64,000 nucleotides of DNA, from assembly GCF_016464385.1 (NCBI RefSeq), contig NZ_JADMLH010000007.1, positions 62,001 to 126,000 on the forward strand, written 5' to 3'. The position numbers and the translations under genes were made by a program. Below, piece after piece: positions 9,329 through 17,589 of the stretch. The notes under the pieces were generated by a model. It was not told where the DNA came from. It did no database searches and saw only the letters and a list, made by a program, of their open reading frames with translations. Source of the stretch: Nucisporomicrobium flavum. Lineage in GTDB: Bacteria > Actinomycetota > Actinomycetes > Mycobacteriales > Micromonosporaceae. Every line of letters starts with the position of its first letter. Position 1 is the stretch's first letter.

Positions 9329-10132
9329 TCAGCTCGGTTCGCGACTGAGCGCTCCCACCTCGCGGACCGCCTCCGCGACGGCCCGGAAGTCCTTCTTGAG
9401 GATCGCGCCGTGGTTGCTGGGGACCTTCGCCGCGACCTGCACGCGGGGATTCCGGGCGGTCACCACGTCGAGGCCGGCCCGGATCCGTTCCTGCTCGTCG
9501 CCGCGGCTGCCGAACGACGTCCCGGACGCGACGACGTACCGCGTCGGGACGGTGAGGCCCTCCAGCACCGGGCCGAGTTCCCGTTCGCGGGAGAGCCGGC
9601 CGAGTTCGATGTTGCTGTCCGCCTGCTGCTCGGCGCTCATCCTGGGCGCCAGGCCGGTGGGGCGCAGCAGCGGCAGGAACCAGCGCATCCGCCGGAACAG
9701 CTTGCGGATCCGCTGCTCCATGGCCTCGTCGAGCCAGTCGGACGGGTACGCGCCGTCGACCAGCACCGCGCCCAGCGTCCGCTCCGGGTTCCGGCTCGCC
9801 CAGTGCGCCGCGACGACGGCCCCGTACGACCAGCCGACCAGCACCGCCCGCTCCACGTGCCGGGCGGTGAGGACGGCGTCGACGTCCCGGACGGCCGCCG
9901 CGAAGGAGTAGTCGGCCGAGCGCTGCGACCGGCCGCGGGCCCGCTCGTCGTACGTGAGGTGCCGCCACCCCGGCCCGAGGTCGGCGATGACCCGCCGCCA
10001 GTAGCCCTGGGTGGCGAACTGTCCGTTGAGGTAGACGACCGGGACGCCCGGACCGCCGGTGTCGGTGACGGCCAGTGCCGTGTCCTCGACCGGCAGCATG
10101 CCCCGCCACGGTGTTCCGCTGTTCTCGCTCAT
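9329..10132 (-). CDS. Alpha/beta hydrolase
   Basis: About 267 residues with an alpha/beta-hydrolase fold: oxyanion region YLNGQFATQG, nucleophile elbow GWSYGAV and a C-terminal histidine in SNHGAILKKD. The substrate is unknown. ATG 10132 is chosen because GAAGAGGCGGG precedes it and the protein then begins MSENSGTPWRG. It is transcribed away from a MarR-like regulator, and a palindrome (gtttcc-6-ggaaac) lies about 20 bases upstream, so it is probably the regulator's or another repressor's target. Confidence 0.9.
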   Translation of the reverse strand: MSENSGTPWRGMLPVEDTALAVTDTGGPGVPVVYLNGQFATQGYWRRVIADLGPGWRHLTYDERARGRSQRSADYSFAAAVRDVDAVLTARHVERAVLVGWSYGAVVAAHWASRNPERTLGAVLVDGAYPSDWLDEAMEQRIRKLFRRMRWFLPLLRPTGLAPRMSAEQQADSNIELGRLSRERELGPVLEGLTVPTRYVVASGTSFGSRGDEQERIRAGLDVVTARNPRVQVAAKVPSNHGAILKKDFRAVAEAVREVGALSREPS

Positions 10133-10152
10133 CTGCCCGCCTCTTCCCGGTA

Positions 10153-10172
10153 CGTTTCCGATATGGGAAACG
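10153..10172. promoter_or_regulatory. Palindromic operator candidate upstream of hydrolase
   Basis: cgtttcc-gatatg-ggaaacg forms a dyad with seven-base arms and a six-base spacer, placed 20 bases upstream of the hydrolase ATG on the minus strand. The position fits an operator overlapping the leader or promoter. The binding protein is not identifiable from sequence. Confidence 0.5.
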
Positions 10173-10248
10173 CTACGTTGCGTTCGATGACCGGACAACA
10201 ACGAGAATGCTCTTGTCCCGCATTTCAGCAGCTAGCATGGTCTATTTT

Positions 10249-10298
10249 GTTGCACCGCCCTGCGGCCTAATGCAACGACCGTGGTGGACTGCGTTGCA
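10249..10298. promoter_or_regulatory. Three alternating GTTGCA half-sites with 22-base period
   Basis: GTTGCA at 10249-10254, its complement TGCAAC at 10271-10276, and GTTGCA again at 10293-10298. The spacers are exactly 16 bases, so the half-sites repeat every 22 bases in alternating orientation. The array is 60 bases upstream of the MarR-like gene start. It looks like an operator for a multimeric regulator, perhaps this one binding its own promoter. Confidence 0.5.
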
Positions 10299-10357
10299 AT
10301 GGTATGGGGCTGAACGCTATGGTGGGCCATCAGCCGGCTCCACCGAGGGGGACCGCC

Positions 10358-11074
10358 GTGCCGGGAGGCAGACTCACCCAGCAGGAACGCCACCAGATCG
10401 CGCTCGGCCTGGCTGACGACCTGCCGTACGCCGAGATCGCCCGGCGCCTGCACCGTCCGACCTCGACGGTCACCCGGGAGGTGATGCGCAACGGCGGCCC
10501 CCTGACCTACCGGGCCGACCTGGCGCACCGGGCGACCGAGCGGCGTGCCCACCGGCGTGGGCCCGCGGCGTCCGGCGGCACGCGCCCGGGCCCCGAGCCG
10601 CACGGACGCGACGCCGCCGCCGTGACCGGCTACGAGGAGGTGTTCACCACCGCGCTCGTCGCCTCGGGCCTGGCGCGGATGCCGGCCCGCGTGCTCACCA
10701 GCCTGTTCCTCACCGACGCCGGCAGCCTCACCGCCGCACAGCTGGCTCGGCGACTTCAGGTCAGCCCGGCGTCCATCTCCAAGGCGATCGCGTTCCTGGA
10801 GAGCCAGAGCCTCGTCCGCCGCGAACGCGACGAGCGCCGCCGGGACCGGTACGTCGTCGACAACGAGCTGTTCTACCAGGCGACGATCGCCAGCGCCCGG
10901 TCCAACGACCAGCTCGCGGCGATCGCCCGCCGGGGCGTGACGGTCCTCGGCCCGAACACGCCCGCCGCCACCCGTATGGAGAACATCGCCCGCTTCCTGG
11001 ACTTCATGAGCGAGAGCATCACGCGCGCCGCCGATCAGGCCCGGGAGCTGCTGCACCCGGGGACGGCCCGGTAG
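10358..11074 (+). CDS. MarR/GbsR-like transcriptional regulator with extra N-terminal HTH
   Basis: About 238 residues. The first 50 contain an IS30/HTH_38-type helix-turn-helix (LTQQERHQIALGLADDLPYAEIARRL, described here in part), and a winged-helix MarR-type domain follows: SLTAAQLARRLQVSPASISKAIAFLE, then a basic wing RRERDERRRDRY. GTG 10358 is preferred over upstream ATGs because CGAGGGGG lies seven bases before it. It probably controls the divergent hydrolase through the GTTGCA array and the palindrome between them. Two DNA-binding domains in one chain could explain the periodic half-sites. Confidence 0.85.
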   Translation: MPGGRLTQQERHQIALGLADDLPYAEIARRLHRPTSTVTREVMRNGGPLTYRADLAHRATERRAHRRGPAASGGTRPGPEPHGRDAAAVTGYEEVFTTALVASGLARMPARVLTSLFLTDAGSLTAAQLARRLQVSPASISKAIAFLESQSLVRRERDERRRDRYVVDNELFYQATIASARSNDQLAAIARRGVTVLGPNTPAATRMENIARFLDFMSESITRAADQARELLHPGTAR

Positions 11075-11087
11075 TGCCGGCCGGCGG

Positions 11088-12065
11088 TCAGGCGCGGTGC
11101 CGGCCGCCGGGCAGGTCGTGGTACGTCTCGTCCTCGAACGGCATCATCGCCACGTCGGTCGGGGCCTCGGCGGCGCGCTCGTCCCACGGTGACACCGCGT
11201 TCGGCCGTGGGGTGCGGGGGCCGAGGTCCATCAGCGGGACGTAGACGCGGGCGTCCACGGCCTCGGCCAGCAGCAGCGCCGCGACCAGCGCCGTCGGGCG
11301 TTCGGCGGGGTCGCGGTCGAGGCAGCGGGAGCAAAGGTCGAGGACCTCCGGGGCGAGGCCGGGGATCTCGGGCAGCGGGTCGGGGTGGTCGTAGCGCTGG
11401 GCGTGCACGAGGGCCGTACCCGACTCGGCGCGCCAGGGCAGGCGTCCGGACAGGCAGTGGTAAAGCAGCACGCCGAGCGAGTACATGTCGGACGCCGGGG
11501 TCGCGGGGAGCCCTTCGAACCGTTCCGGTGCGACGTAGGCGGGCGTACCCATGACCGGCCCGTCGGGGTCGGGGTCGTGGCTGCCGGCGGCGGCCGCGAT
11601 GCCGAAGTCCAGCACCTTCGCCCCGGAGGGCGTCAGCATGATGTTGGCCGGCTTGATGTCGCGGTGCACGACCTGCTCGGCGTGCGCGGCGGCCAGGGCG
11701 GCCGCGACCTCGGCGCAGACGCGTACGGCGATGCGCCAGTCGAGCCGGCCGGCGGTGAGGTGCTCGCTGAGCGTCTGCCCGTTCACCAGCTCCATGACGA
11801 TGTAGGGGACCTCGCGCCCAGGCGAGGGTGAGGTGCCGAAGTCGTGCACGCCGGCGACGTTGGGGTGCGCGAGCCGTGCCGCGGACCGGGCCTCGGTGCG
11901 CACGAGCTCGACGCTGCTGTCACCGAGCGTCCCCTCGAGCGCGGGAGCCATGATCTTCACAGCGACCGGGCGGTCCAGCACACGGTCGTGGCCGCGCCAC
12001 ACCTCCGACATGCCGCCGATCCCGATGCGCTGCACGAGCTGGTACCGCCCGCCCAGTGTCCGCAT
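11088..12065 (-). CDS. Soluble serine/threonine protein kinase
   Basis: About 325 residues containing a complete Hanks-type kinase: glycine loop GIGGMSEVWRG, VAVK lysine, HRDIKPANIM catalytic loop, DFG, and GTPAYVAPE. No transmembrane segment or PASTA domains follow, so it is cytoplasmic, unlike PknB. The activation segment has no paired threonines before GTPAY, so autophosphorylation control may differ. The ATG at 12065 has GGGGGATGG upstream and gives the conserved start RTLGGRYQLVQRIG. It is convergent with the MarR-like gene. A nearby membrane protein at 20-23 kb carries possible phospho-threonine ligand repeats. Confidence 0.93.
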   Translation of the reverse strand: MRTLGGRYQLVQRIGIGGMSEVWRGHDRVLDRPVAVKIMAPALEGTLGDSSVELVRTEARSAARLAHPNVAGVHDFGTSPSPGREVPYIVMELVNGQTLSEHLTAGRLDWRIAVRVCAEVAAALAAAHAEQVVHRDIKPANIMLTPSGAKVLDFGIAAAAGSHDPDPDGPVMGTPAYVAPERFEGLPATPASDMYSLGVLLYHCLSGRLPWRAESGTALVHAQRYDHPDPLPEIPGLAPEVLDLCSRCLDRDPAERPTALVAALLLAEAVDARVYVPLMDLGPRTPRPNAVSPWDERAAEAPTDVAMMPFEDETYHDLPGGRHRA

Positions 12066-12173
12066 CGGTCCATCCCCCAGTCGTTGCTCGCCGATCGCCC
12101 GCCCGCTCCCGGTTCCACGGTCGGTACCCCGGCCTCCGGCAGCCAAAACGCGTCGATCGGGTAACGCGGCGGC

Positions 12174-12962
12174 TCAGCGCCGTACGGTCAGCAGGATGCG
12201 GTCGTCGATCCCCTCGCCCGTGGCGACCATGTGCGAGGCCAGCGCGCCGGCGCGGGCCTGCGGGGTGTCGACACCGCCCAGCGCGGTGGCCTGCGCGGCC
12301 ACGGACGCGACGATGCCGGGGAAGTGCATGTACACCGCGTAGTTCTCCGGTGACCCCAAGTACGGGAATGGGCCCGAGCCGGCCAGCGCCCGCATCGGCA
12401 CGCCGAGCAGCTGGAAATTGCGGTACGCCGAGCGGTCCAGCATGGACGTCGAGTGTTCGACGCCCGCCTGCGCCCCGCCGAGCAGGTACGTGCGGTAGAG
12501 CAGGCTGCTCACCTCGAGCGCCGATCCACGCCCGCGGTACTCGGGCAGCACGGCGGCGACCGCACAGTCCCAGATGCGGCCGGAGCCGAGCCCGTGCGCC
12601 GCGACGATGCCGGCCGTGTCGACGCCGATGTGGCGGGGCGCGTCGTCGACCGTCTTGCTGCGGCCGTCGATGATCCGGGCGGCGCCGGCCGGGACCGCCC
12701 GTTCCCGGTCGATCACGAGGACGAAGAGGCTGTCGCGCTCGTACGGGCCGTACTCGGCGGTCATCACGGCCTCGTCGTTGCCGAACGCCGCCTCGAACAC
12801 GGTCCGTTCGACGTGCCGGGCGACGTCGGCGAGCGGGTCACCGTCCGCGACGAACACGGCGAGGAAGCGGCCCTCCCGGGGCAGCCGGTCCGCGGGGAGG
12901 TCGCCGAGGAAACCGGCGACGGCCCGGGCGGCGGCGTCGGGGGCGAGGTCGTAGCGGGCCAC
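12174..12962 (-). CDS. GNAT-type N-acyltransferase, autoinducer-synthase/FeeM-like
   Basis: About 262 residues. The middle has SLFVLVIDRERAVPAGAARI and AVLPEYRGRGSALEVSSLLY, a GNAT acyl-CoA/ACP-binding motif A, followed by RSAYRNFQLLGVPMRALAG. The overall pattern resembles N-acyl amino acid synthases (FeeM) and LuxI-like enzymes rather than small acetyltransferases. The GTG start lies two bases after the SpeD-like stop, with AAGGAG supplied by the end of that gene, so the two are coupled. The product is unknown; a long-chain acyl donor is inferred from fold similarity only. Confidence 0.7.
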   Translation of the reverse strand: MARYDLAPDAAARAVAGFLGDLPADRLPREGRFLAVFVADGDPLADVARHVERTVFEAAFGNDEAVMTAEYGPYERDSLFVLVIDRERAVPAGAARIIDGRSKTVDDAPRHIGVDTAGIVAAHGLGSGRIWDCAVAAVLPEYRGRGSALEVSSLLYRTYLLGGAQAGVEHSTSMLDRSAYRNFQLLGVPMRALAGSGPFPYLGSPENYAVYMHFPGIVASVAAQATALGGVDTPQARAGALASHMVATGEGIDDRILLTVRR

Positions 12963-12964
12963 GC

Positions 12965-13315
12965 TCAGAACTCCTTGGCCACGAGCTCGGTGGTACGGAA
13001 GTACTCGCGGGTGAAATCGAGGACGGCCTGCGGGTCGAACGGCTTGCAGGTGTAGATGTCCACGCTGAAGAAGGACAGCGGGCGCTCCCACGAGTAGAAG
13101 TGGGCGCCCGAGGTCTCCCAGTGGATCCAGCCGGCCCAGCCGTACAGCTCGCTCACGTGCGTGACCGGCTCGATGAGCGTGATCATGTCCGTCACGACGG
13201 AGAGCCGGCTCAGGTAGTCCTTGATGTGCTCGTCGGTGATGACGAACGTCGGGTACCCCTCGACGACCATGCGCTGGCGGGTGATGGCCGGGGCCAGGTC
13301 CTTGAAGTCCAGCAT
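12965..13315 (-). CDS. Divergent S-adenosylmethionine decarboxylase-like (SpeD fold) protein
   Basis: 116 residues. The C-terminal half (HWETSGAHFYSWERP, then FFSVDIYTCKPFDP) lines up with the bacterial SpeD core (ESHLTIHTWPE, then DLFTCG). In an ungapped alignment back from the shared Trp, the Ser that becomes the pyruvoyl group is kept (TS-GAHF). The His after it is Gly, the processing His is Tyr, and the catalytic Cys (YTC) is present. SpeD makes decarboxylated SAM for polyamines, and altered-specificity homologues are known. No SpeE gene adjoins. ATG 13315 has AAAGG upstream; a sigma-A-like promoter lies at 13358-13385. Confidence 0.75.
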   Translation of the reverse strand: MLDFKDLAPAITRQRMVVEGYPTFVITDEHIKDYLSRLSVVTDMITLIEPVTHVSELYGWAGWIHWETSGAHFYSWERPLSFFSVDIYTCKPFDPQAVLDFTREYFRTTELVAKEF

Positions 13316-13357
13316 CGGGAGCCTTTCGACACGGTGAGTCAGTAGCGGTCTGCCCCA

Positions 13358-13385
13358 AATGTAGCTATTGCTAACTGAGCGTCAA
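13358..13385 (-). promoter_or_regulatory. Promoter of SpeD-like/GNAT operon
   Basis: On the minus strand TTGACG, 16 bases, TACATT, giving a leader of about 36 bases before ATG 13315. The spacer contains the small dyad TAGC-aata-GCTA. It closely resembles the promoter at 16389-16416 (same -35, same spacing, GCTA leading into the -10). Confidence 0.7.
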
Positions 13386-13745
13386 GGCGACCGTTTCGCG
13401 AGTATCCCTGCCGGCGCCCCAATCACCGCACTGGACGCAGGAGTTCGGATGAGAGGCCTGAAAGGGTGCTGAAATCACTGCGTGTGGCCTGAGTCACCCT
13501 ACGGAGCGTGCTGATCTGATTCATCACAGAGAGTCAGGAAGCGGCTCCGGAGAACAAACATGGCGGAGCTCGTCCTTGTGGGACGGGCCCCGCCATGGGC
13601 GGTCACTCGCTCTGCATCGCCGATTGTGCGGGCGGCACGGAGGACCGGGCGTTCTGCGGTCGACGCTAGGGGAAGTCGATCACCGTACGGTGGCCGGGGG
13701 CCGGTCAGGTGACCGTTCTCACCCGCCGGCCGCCACGCGCCAGGG
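13386..13745. other. Intergenic region, no gene seen
   Basis: Between the SpeD-like promoter and the end of the glycosidase gene. Short open frames here have poor codon pattern and no ribosome sites. The only clear structure is the terminator hairpin at 13551-13597. Confidence 0.6.
13551..13597 (-). terminator. Intrinsic terminator of the glycosidase gene
   Basis: CATGGCGG...CCGCCATG arms extend into a stem of about 17 pairs with one mismatch, one G-U pair and a five-base loop (stem 13559-13597). On the minus strand the stem is followed by TTTGTTCT, a U-rich tail. It lies about 150 bases past the glycosidase stop. Confidence 0.7.
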
Positions 13746-14660
13746 TCAATACGCGAGCTCCGTACGCAGGTTATGGGCGCCGTCCTCCCGGGTGGCCTCG
13801 TAGTAGAGCCGGCGCCGGCCGTCCGGCAGGTCGACAAGGCTCAGGTAGCGCAGGCCGTACGGCGCGTGCGGGCTGCCCAGCGGCTCACCCTCCTCCGCGA
13901 TGAGCTCACCGAAGCTGCCGTCCGGCAGGCGCACGCCCCGGGCCACGCCGGTGCGCTCTTCCCAGTTCTCCCCCGCGGTGGCACGCCCGTCGTACGCCGC
14001 CAGGATGGTGTCGCCCTCGACGGAGACCGAGGAGACGCGCACGCCCCGGGCGTCCCAGGAACCGGGGCGGCCGGCGAGCGCGGTGCCGCGCCAGGTCCAG
14101 TGGACGCCGTCGGGACTGGTCGCGTACTCGGTCGTCATCCGGTCGGCGTCGTCCCAGGACTCCAGCGGGTGCACCGAGGCCCACAGGTGCCAGCCGTACT
14201 CGTCGTGGTGCAGGACCGGGTCCTTCACGCCGGCGGTCTCGTCGCCGGCGAGCACCGTACGGGCAGGCGCGGTGGCGAGCCCTTCGGGGGTGTCGGCCTC
14301 GAGCAGGTCGACGCGCCAGTGCTTGGTGCCGGGGGTGGCCGCGCTGACGTAGAGGCGCCAGCGGCCCTCGGGCGTGCGGACCAGCGCGGGCCGCTCCAGC
14401 GACTCGGCGCCGAACCGGTCCTTGTCCACGGTGGCCACGACGGTGAAGGTGACGCCGTCCTGCGAGCGGGCCACGACGTTGGAGATGCCGCGGCCCTCAC
14501 CGATCGGGAGCCGCAGGCGGTAGGCGAGGTAGATGTCACCGTCGGCGACGATTGAGGAGGGCGCGCCGGCCCATGCTCCCGGTTCGTCACCGGGCGGCTC
14601 GACCACCACCGCCGATTCCTCCCAGCGTGGCAGCGGCAGCGTCTGAGTTCCGATGGACAA
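13746..14660 (-). CDS. Beta-propeller glycoside-hydrolase-like protein
   Basis: About 304 residues of repeated beta-propeller signatures: [78 protein letters not shown] and [11 protein letters not shown]. This matches the five-bladed propeller fold of the GH43/GH32/GH130 clans, whose acidic catalytic residues sit in such motifs. No signal peptide, so probably cytoplasmic. A TTG start at 14660 is favoured by ACGGAG just upstream; GTG 14690 is an alternative without a ribosome site. It lies after the sulfotransferase gene on the same strand. Confidence 0.75.
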   Translation of the reverse strand: MSIGTQTLPLPRWEESAVVVEPPGDEPGAWAGAPSSIVADGDIYLAYRLRLPIGEGRGISNVVARSQDGVTFTVVATVDKDRFGAESLERPALVRTPEGRWRLYVSAATPGTKHWRVDLLEADTPEGLATAPARTVLAGDETAGVKDPVLHHDEYGWHLWASVHPLESWDDADRMTTEYATSPDGVHWTWRGTALAGRPGSWDARGVRVSSVSVEGDTILAAYDGRATAGENWEERTGVARGVRLPDGSFGELIAEEGEPLGSPHAPYGLRYLSLVDLPDGRRRLYYEATREDGAHNLRTELAY

Positions 14661-14739
14661 GGCGGCTCCGTTTCGTGGCGACGGCGGCACAGCGAAGAGT
14701 ATCCGCCTAAGTTTGCTACATCTATGGGTGGGATAGGGA

Positions 14740-15675
14740 TTAGGACGCCTTGGCGTGTCGGTCGACCGACAGCCAGTCGTCGTAGCGCTCCCCTGTCACG
14801 TCCTGCAGCAGGGCGATGTCGTCGGCGAAGAGCGGCAGCAGCTCGGCCCGCTCGGCGGGGGTCGTGACCGGCCGGGCGCCCCGCTTGCGGTGCAGCAGGG
14901 TCAGCAGCGGGCCCCGAGCGGCGAGGCGCAACGGTACGGGGAACCGGTGCCCGAACGTGCCACCCGTACGCAGCAGCCCGCGGAGCACCGCGTTGACCGG
15001 GGTGTCCTCCACGACGTGGCGGTTCACGTTCTCCCGGGGGATGCTGCCGACCACGCCGGTCCGGACCCCGAGGAAGTCGCAGACCCGGTCGAGGGTGGCC
15101 GCGGGCGCGTCCTTCAGCTCCCGGTAGCGCAGCAGCAGCACCTGCTCGCGGGGGAACACCTTGTAGAGGTGCTGCACCTGGCGCCCGTACAGGCCGAGGC
15201 TCGTGTAGTGCCAGAAGTCGGCCCAGCCGGCCGCCTTGCGCTGCTCCTCGGCGCGGCAGGCGGTGAGGAAGTCGCCCTCCGGCTCGAGCCCCGCGTTCCA
15301 CAGGTGCGTCCAGTTGGAGTGGGCCCGGTCCACGGGGTCGCGCAACAGCAGGATGATGCGGACGTCCGGGACGAGCTCGTGGATGCGCTCGTGGGTGCCG
15401 GGGTCGTACAGGTAGAACGGGGTGGCCTCGCCCCGCAGCGTGCCCGGCGGCGCGGGATCGAAGAGCGCCTCGTAGTCGGCGCGGCGCCACACGTGTTCCT
15501 GGTAGGTCTGGACGTCGCCCGGCCCGCCCGTGGCGGGCGGGCGGCCGTCGGTGAGGAAGAACTTGGGCTCCTTGACCGTGGGCAGGAACAGCCCGGGATG
15601 CCGGACCAGCGCGGCGTGCAGCGCGGTGGTCCCGGCCTTGGGCACGCCGGCGATCAGGAAGTCGGGGAGCGGCAT
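14740..15675 (-). CDS. PAPS-dependent sulfotransferase
   Basis: 311 residues. The N-terminal 5'-phosphosulfate loop is [10 protein letters not shown], and the 3'-phosphate motif is [14 protein letters not shown] near residue 110. These define Golgi/NodH-type sulfotransferases, which move sulfate from PAPS to a hydroxyl, typically on a sugar or lipid. The ATG has a strong GAGGAGG site. It sits beside glycosyltransferases and a glycosidase, which suggests sulfation of a surface glycan (inference). No PAPS-synthesis genes are in the window. Confidence 0.92.
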   Translation of the reverse strand: MPLPDFLIAGVPKAGTTALHAALVRHPGLFLPTVKEPKFFLTDGRPPATGGPGDVQTYQEHVWRRADYEALFDPAPPGTLRGEATPFYLYDPGTHERIHELVPDVRIILLLRDPVDRAHSNWTHLWNAGLEPEGDFLTACRAEEQRKAAGWADFWHYTSLGLYGRQVQHLYKVFPREQVLLLRYRELKDAPAATLDRVCDFLGVRTGVVGSIPRENVNRHVVEDTPVNAVLRGLLRTGGTFGHRFPVPLRLAARGPLLTLLHRKRGARPVTTPAERAELLPLFADDIALLQDVTGERYDDWLSVDRHAKAS

Positions 15676-15735
15676 GGGGTCCTCCTCGTGCGGTGCCGGG
15701 ACGCCCGCGCACCGGCGCGGCGCCTCGCGAAGTGG

Positions 15736-15763
15736 AACTTAGCCTACAGATTTAGTAGGTCTT
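15736..15763 (-). promoter_or_regulatory. Probable promoter/operator of sulfotransferase gene
   Basis: On the minus strand AAGACC, 16 bases, TAAGTT. The spacer ends GGC before TA, as in the promoters at 13358 and 16389. It overlaps an inverted repeat CCTAC-7-GTAGG. The -35 is weak, so this is a tentative call. Confidence 0.45.
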
Positions 15764-15848
15764 CGCGACCCGTGGTCCACCCTGCGGACACCCCTGTACC
15801 CGTCGGCGGGCGCCTGCACACCGCGACCGGCCCGAGGAAAACGCCTGC

Positions 15849-15992
15849 TCAGCGCCGGCGGCGCCACCAGGCACGCCGCCGGAAGCGTGCGCAGACCTCC
15901 GGGCCGCACAGCGCGCACTCCGTGCCGCCGCGGTAGTGCTCATGAGCCTGGCGGTCATGGCCGCAGACACACACCGCTTCCCCCGTCGCCAC
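15849..15992 (-). CDS. Small zinc-ribbon-like protein (47 aa)
   Basis: The minus strand encodes MATGEAVCVCGHDRQAHEHY, then RGGTECALCGPEVCARF and a very basic C-terminus RRRAWWRRRR. CxCGH and CxxC pairs suggest one bound zinc. The codon pattern is normal for the genome and the Cys/His spacing is too regular to be chance. GTG 15992 is used; an in-frame GTG at 16004 would add MGDP. It is a plausible small DNA/RNA-binding protein. Function unknown. Confidence 0.65.
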   Translation of the reverse strand: MATGEAVCVCGHDRQAHEHYRGGTECALCGPEVCARFRRRAWWRRRR

Positions 15993-16004
15993 CGGATCAC
16001 CCAC

Positions 16005-16388
16005 CGTGCCGGTGACCTGCGGGGCGGCGGGAAGGCCGGCGGTTCGTCATGCCGCTCAGCGTAGGCATCGACCCGCCGGCACGCCGCCGCCACGCCGAAA
16101 CAACCATCCTGCAACCCGTCCATCACGCTGCGTAAAACTACGCTGAGTGAGCTGGATCACTGCGATAAGTCGGACATCTCGAATTTCACCGAATTCGTGT
16201 CGCCGACCATTCCGAACCGCCGCAATGCGTCTCCTCGACCATTCTCCACCCGCGCATGCCTTACTGTCCGTTACTAGCTGTGACGGGTGGGGCGGATGGT
16301 CGATCTTGTTGCCCGAGTGCATAGTCCCTGTTCATACGTCTGGCCGTGGTTCACCGCACGGATATCGGCACCCTGGCCCTTCGGTTAG
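16005..16388. other. Intergenic region, comparatively AT-rich
   Basis: No convincing gene on either strand. Contains a small palindrome GCGTA-aaac-TACGC at 16130-16143 and leads into the glycosyltransferase promoter. The lower GC of this stretch compared with flanking genes fits a regulatory region. Confidence 0.5.
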
Positions 16389-16416
16389 TTGACGCTACGT
16401 AGCGTGTTGCTAGATT
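16389..16416 (+). promoter_or_regulatory. Promoter of glycosyltransferase operon
   Basis: TTGACG, 16 bases, TAGATT: a clear housekeeping-type promoter with about a 76-base leader. The spacer holds the perfect palindrome GCTACGTAGC (16394-16403), a possible repressor site. Confidence 0.7.
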
Positions 16417-16498
16417 TGTCGGCAGTAGCGAGCGACCCGCGTTTCTGCCCCCGGAAATCGACGATGCCAGTCGCCTCCGCCACCCTGAAGGGACCGAC

Positions 16499-17506
16499 AT
16501 GCAGCATTCCGCGACCCCCGGCCACACGCCGCGTAACGGCGGTTCGTCACCGAAAGTAAGCGTCGTGATCCCGACCCTCAACGAGGAGCGGAACCTGCCG
16601 CACGTGTTCGCCAAGCTCCCGGACGGGATCGACGAGGTGATCGTGGTGGACGGCGGCTCGGTGGACCGCACCGTCGAGGTGGCCCGGTCGCTGCGCCCGG
16701 ACGTGGTGATCGTGCAGCAGACGCGTACGGGCAAGGGCAACGCGCTGGCCTGCGGCTTCGCGGCCTGCACGGGCGACATCATCGTGATGATCGACGCCGA
16801 CGGCTCGACCGACCCGGCCGAGATCCCGCTCTTCGTCTCCCAGCTCGCGGGCGGCGCCGACTTCGTCAAGGGCTCGCGGTTCTCCCACGGCGGCCACAGC
16901 CACGACATCACCAAGCTGCGCAAGCTCGGCAACGACGGGCTCAACCTGGTGGTCAACGTGCTGTTCGGCACGCAGTTCACCGACCTCTGCTACGGCTACA
17001 ACGCCTTCTGGCGCCGGGTCGTGCCGGTCCTCGACCTGCCGGACACCACGCTGCCGCGCCCGACCGACGGCTCCAAGCTGTGGGGCGACGGGTTCGAGAT
17101 CGAGACGATGATCAACATCCGGGCCGCCGCGGACGGCATGCGCGTCGGCGAGGTCGGCAGCATCGAGCACGCCCGCATCCACGGGCAGAGCAACCTCAAC
17201 ACGTTCCGCGACGGGTTCCGCGTACTGCGCACCATCTTCAGCGAGTACGGCCGGATGCGCCGCCGGCGCCGCAACCCCGCCGGGCCGGCCGGCGTGATCG
17301 TCCACCAGCACCCGGCCGCCGGCGCCGCGCCGGTGCACGCGCTGAACAAGATCGTGAACCGCGCGCCGGCCGCCGCCGTGGCCCCCGGCACGGACCCCCG
17401 CCAGCACGTCGCCCACCTCAACCGCGGCCTGCGCCGCGAGGAGCCCGGCGCCCGGCGCACCGACGACATCAAGGCGCTGCGGGCCCGCACCGTCGGCGAG
17501 GACTGA
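16499..17506 (+). CDS. Family 2 glycosyltransferase (polyprenyl-phosphate type)
   Basis: 335 residues. The GT-A core is VSVVIPTLNEERNLPHVFAKL, DGGSVDRTVEVA, and the metal/sugar-binding DADGSTDP. A second Asp-rich stretch and GYNAFWRR resemble Dpm1-like enzymes that load a sugar onto polyprenyl phosphate. There is no transmembrane tail; the last 80 residues are Ala/Pro/Arg-rich. GAAGGGA precedes the ATG. First of three glycosyltransferase genes in a row; donor and acceptor are unknown. Confidence 0.9.
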   Translation: MQHSATPGHTPRNGGSSPKVSVVIPTLNEERNLPHVFAKLPDGIDEVIVVDGGSVDRTVEVARSLRPDVVIVQQTRTGKGNALACGFAACTGDIIVMIDADGSTDPAEIPLFVSQLAGGADFVKGSRFSHGGHSHDITKLRKLGNDGLNLVVNVLFGTQFTDLCYGYNAFWRRVVPVLDLPDTTLPRPTDGSKLWGDGFEIETMINIRAAADGMRVGEVGSIEHARIHGQSNLNTFRDGFRVLRTIFSEYGRMRRRRRNPAGPAGVIVHQHPAAGAAPVHALNKIVNRAPAAAVAPGTDPRQHVAHLNRGLRREEPGARRTDDIKALRARTVGED

Positions 17507-17589
17507 CACCGCCCGGCCGGCCCCTCCCGAGTGCCGGCCCCGCCCGTACGGCCCCCCTCGCCGTCCACCCCCGCCCCAGGAGCACCCCC

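Noticed and set aside
12965-13315. The idea that the SpeD-like protein has lost its pyruvoyl-forming serine
   Set aside because: Aligning from the shared Trp without gaps puts a Ser at that position; what changed are the nearby His residues. The loss cannot be claimed.
12963-13358. N-terminal extension of the GNAT frame into the SpeD-like gene, which would make a 394-residue fusion
   Set aside because: The extension is nonsense in amino acid composition and overlaps a well-formed SpeD-like gene; GTG 12962 has an AAGGAG site.
13499-13837. A 112-codon minus-strand frame across the terminator region
   Set aside because: It runs over the terminator hairpin and into the end of the glycosidase gene, with unlikely composition.
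16056-16392. Overlapping short frames on both strands in the region before the glycosyltransferase promoter
   Set aside because: No ribosome sites and no conserved-looking motifs; they overlap each other.
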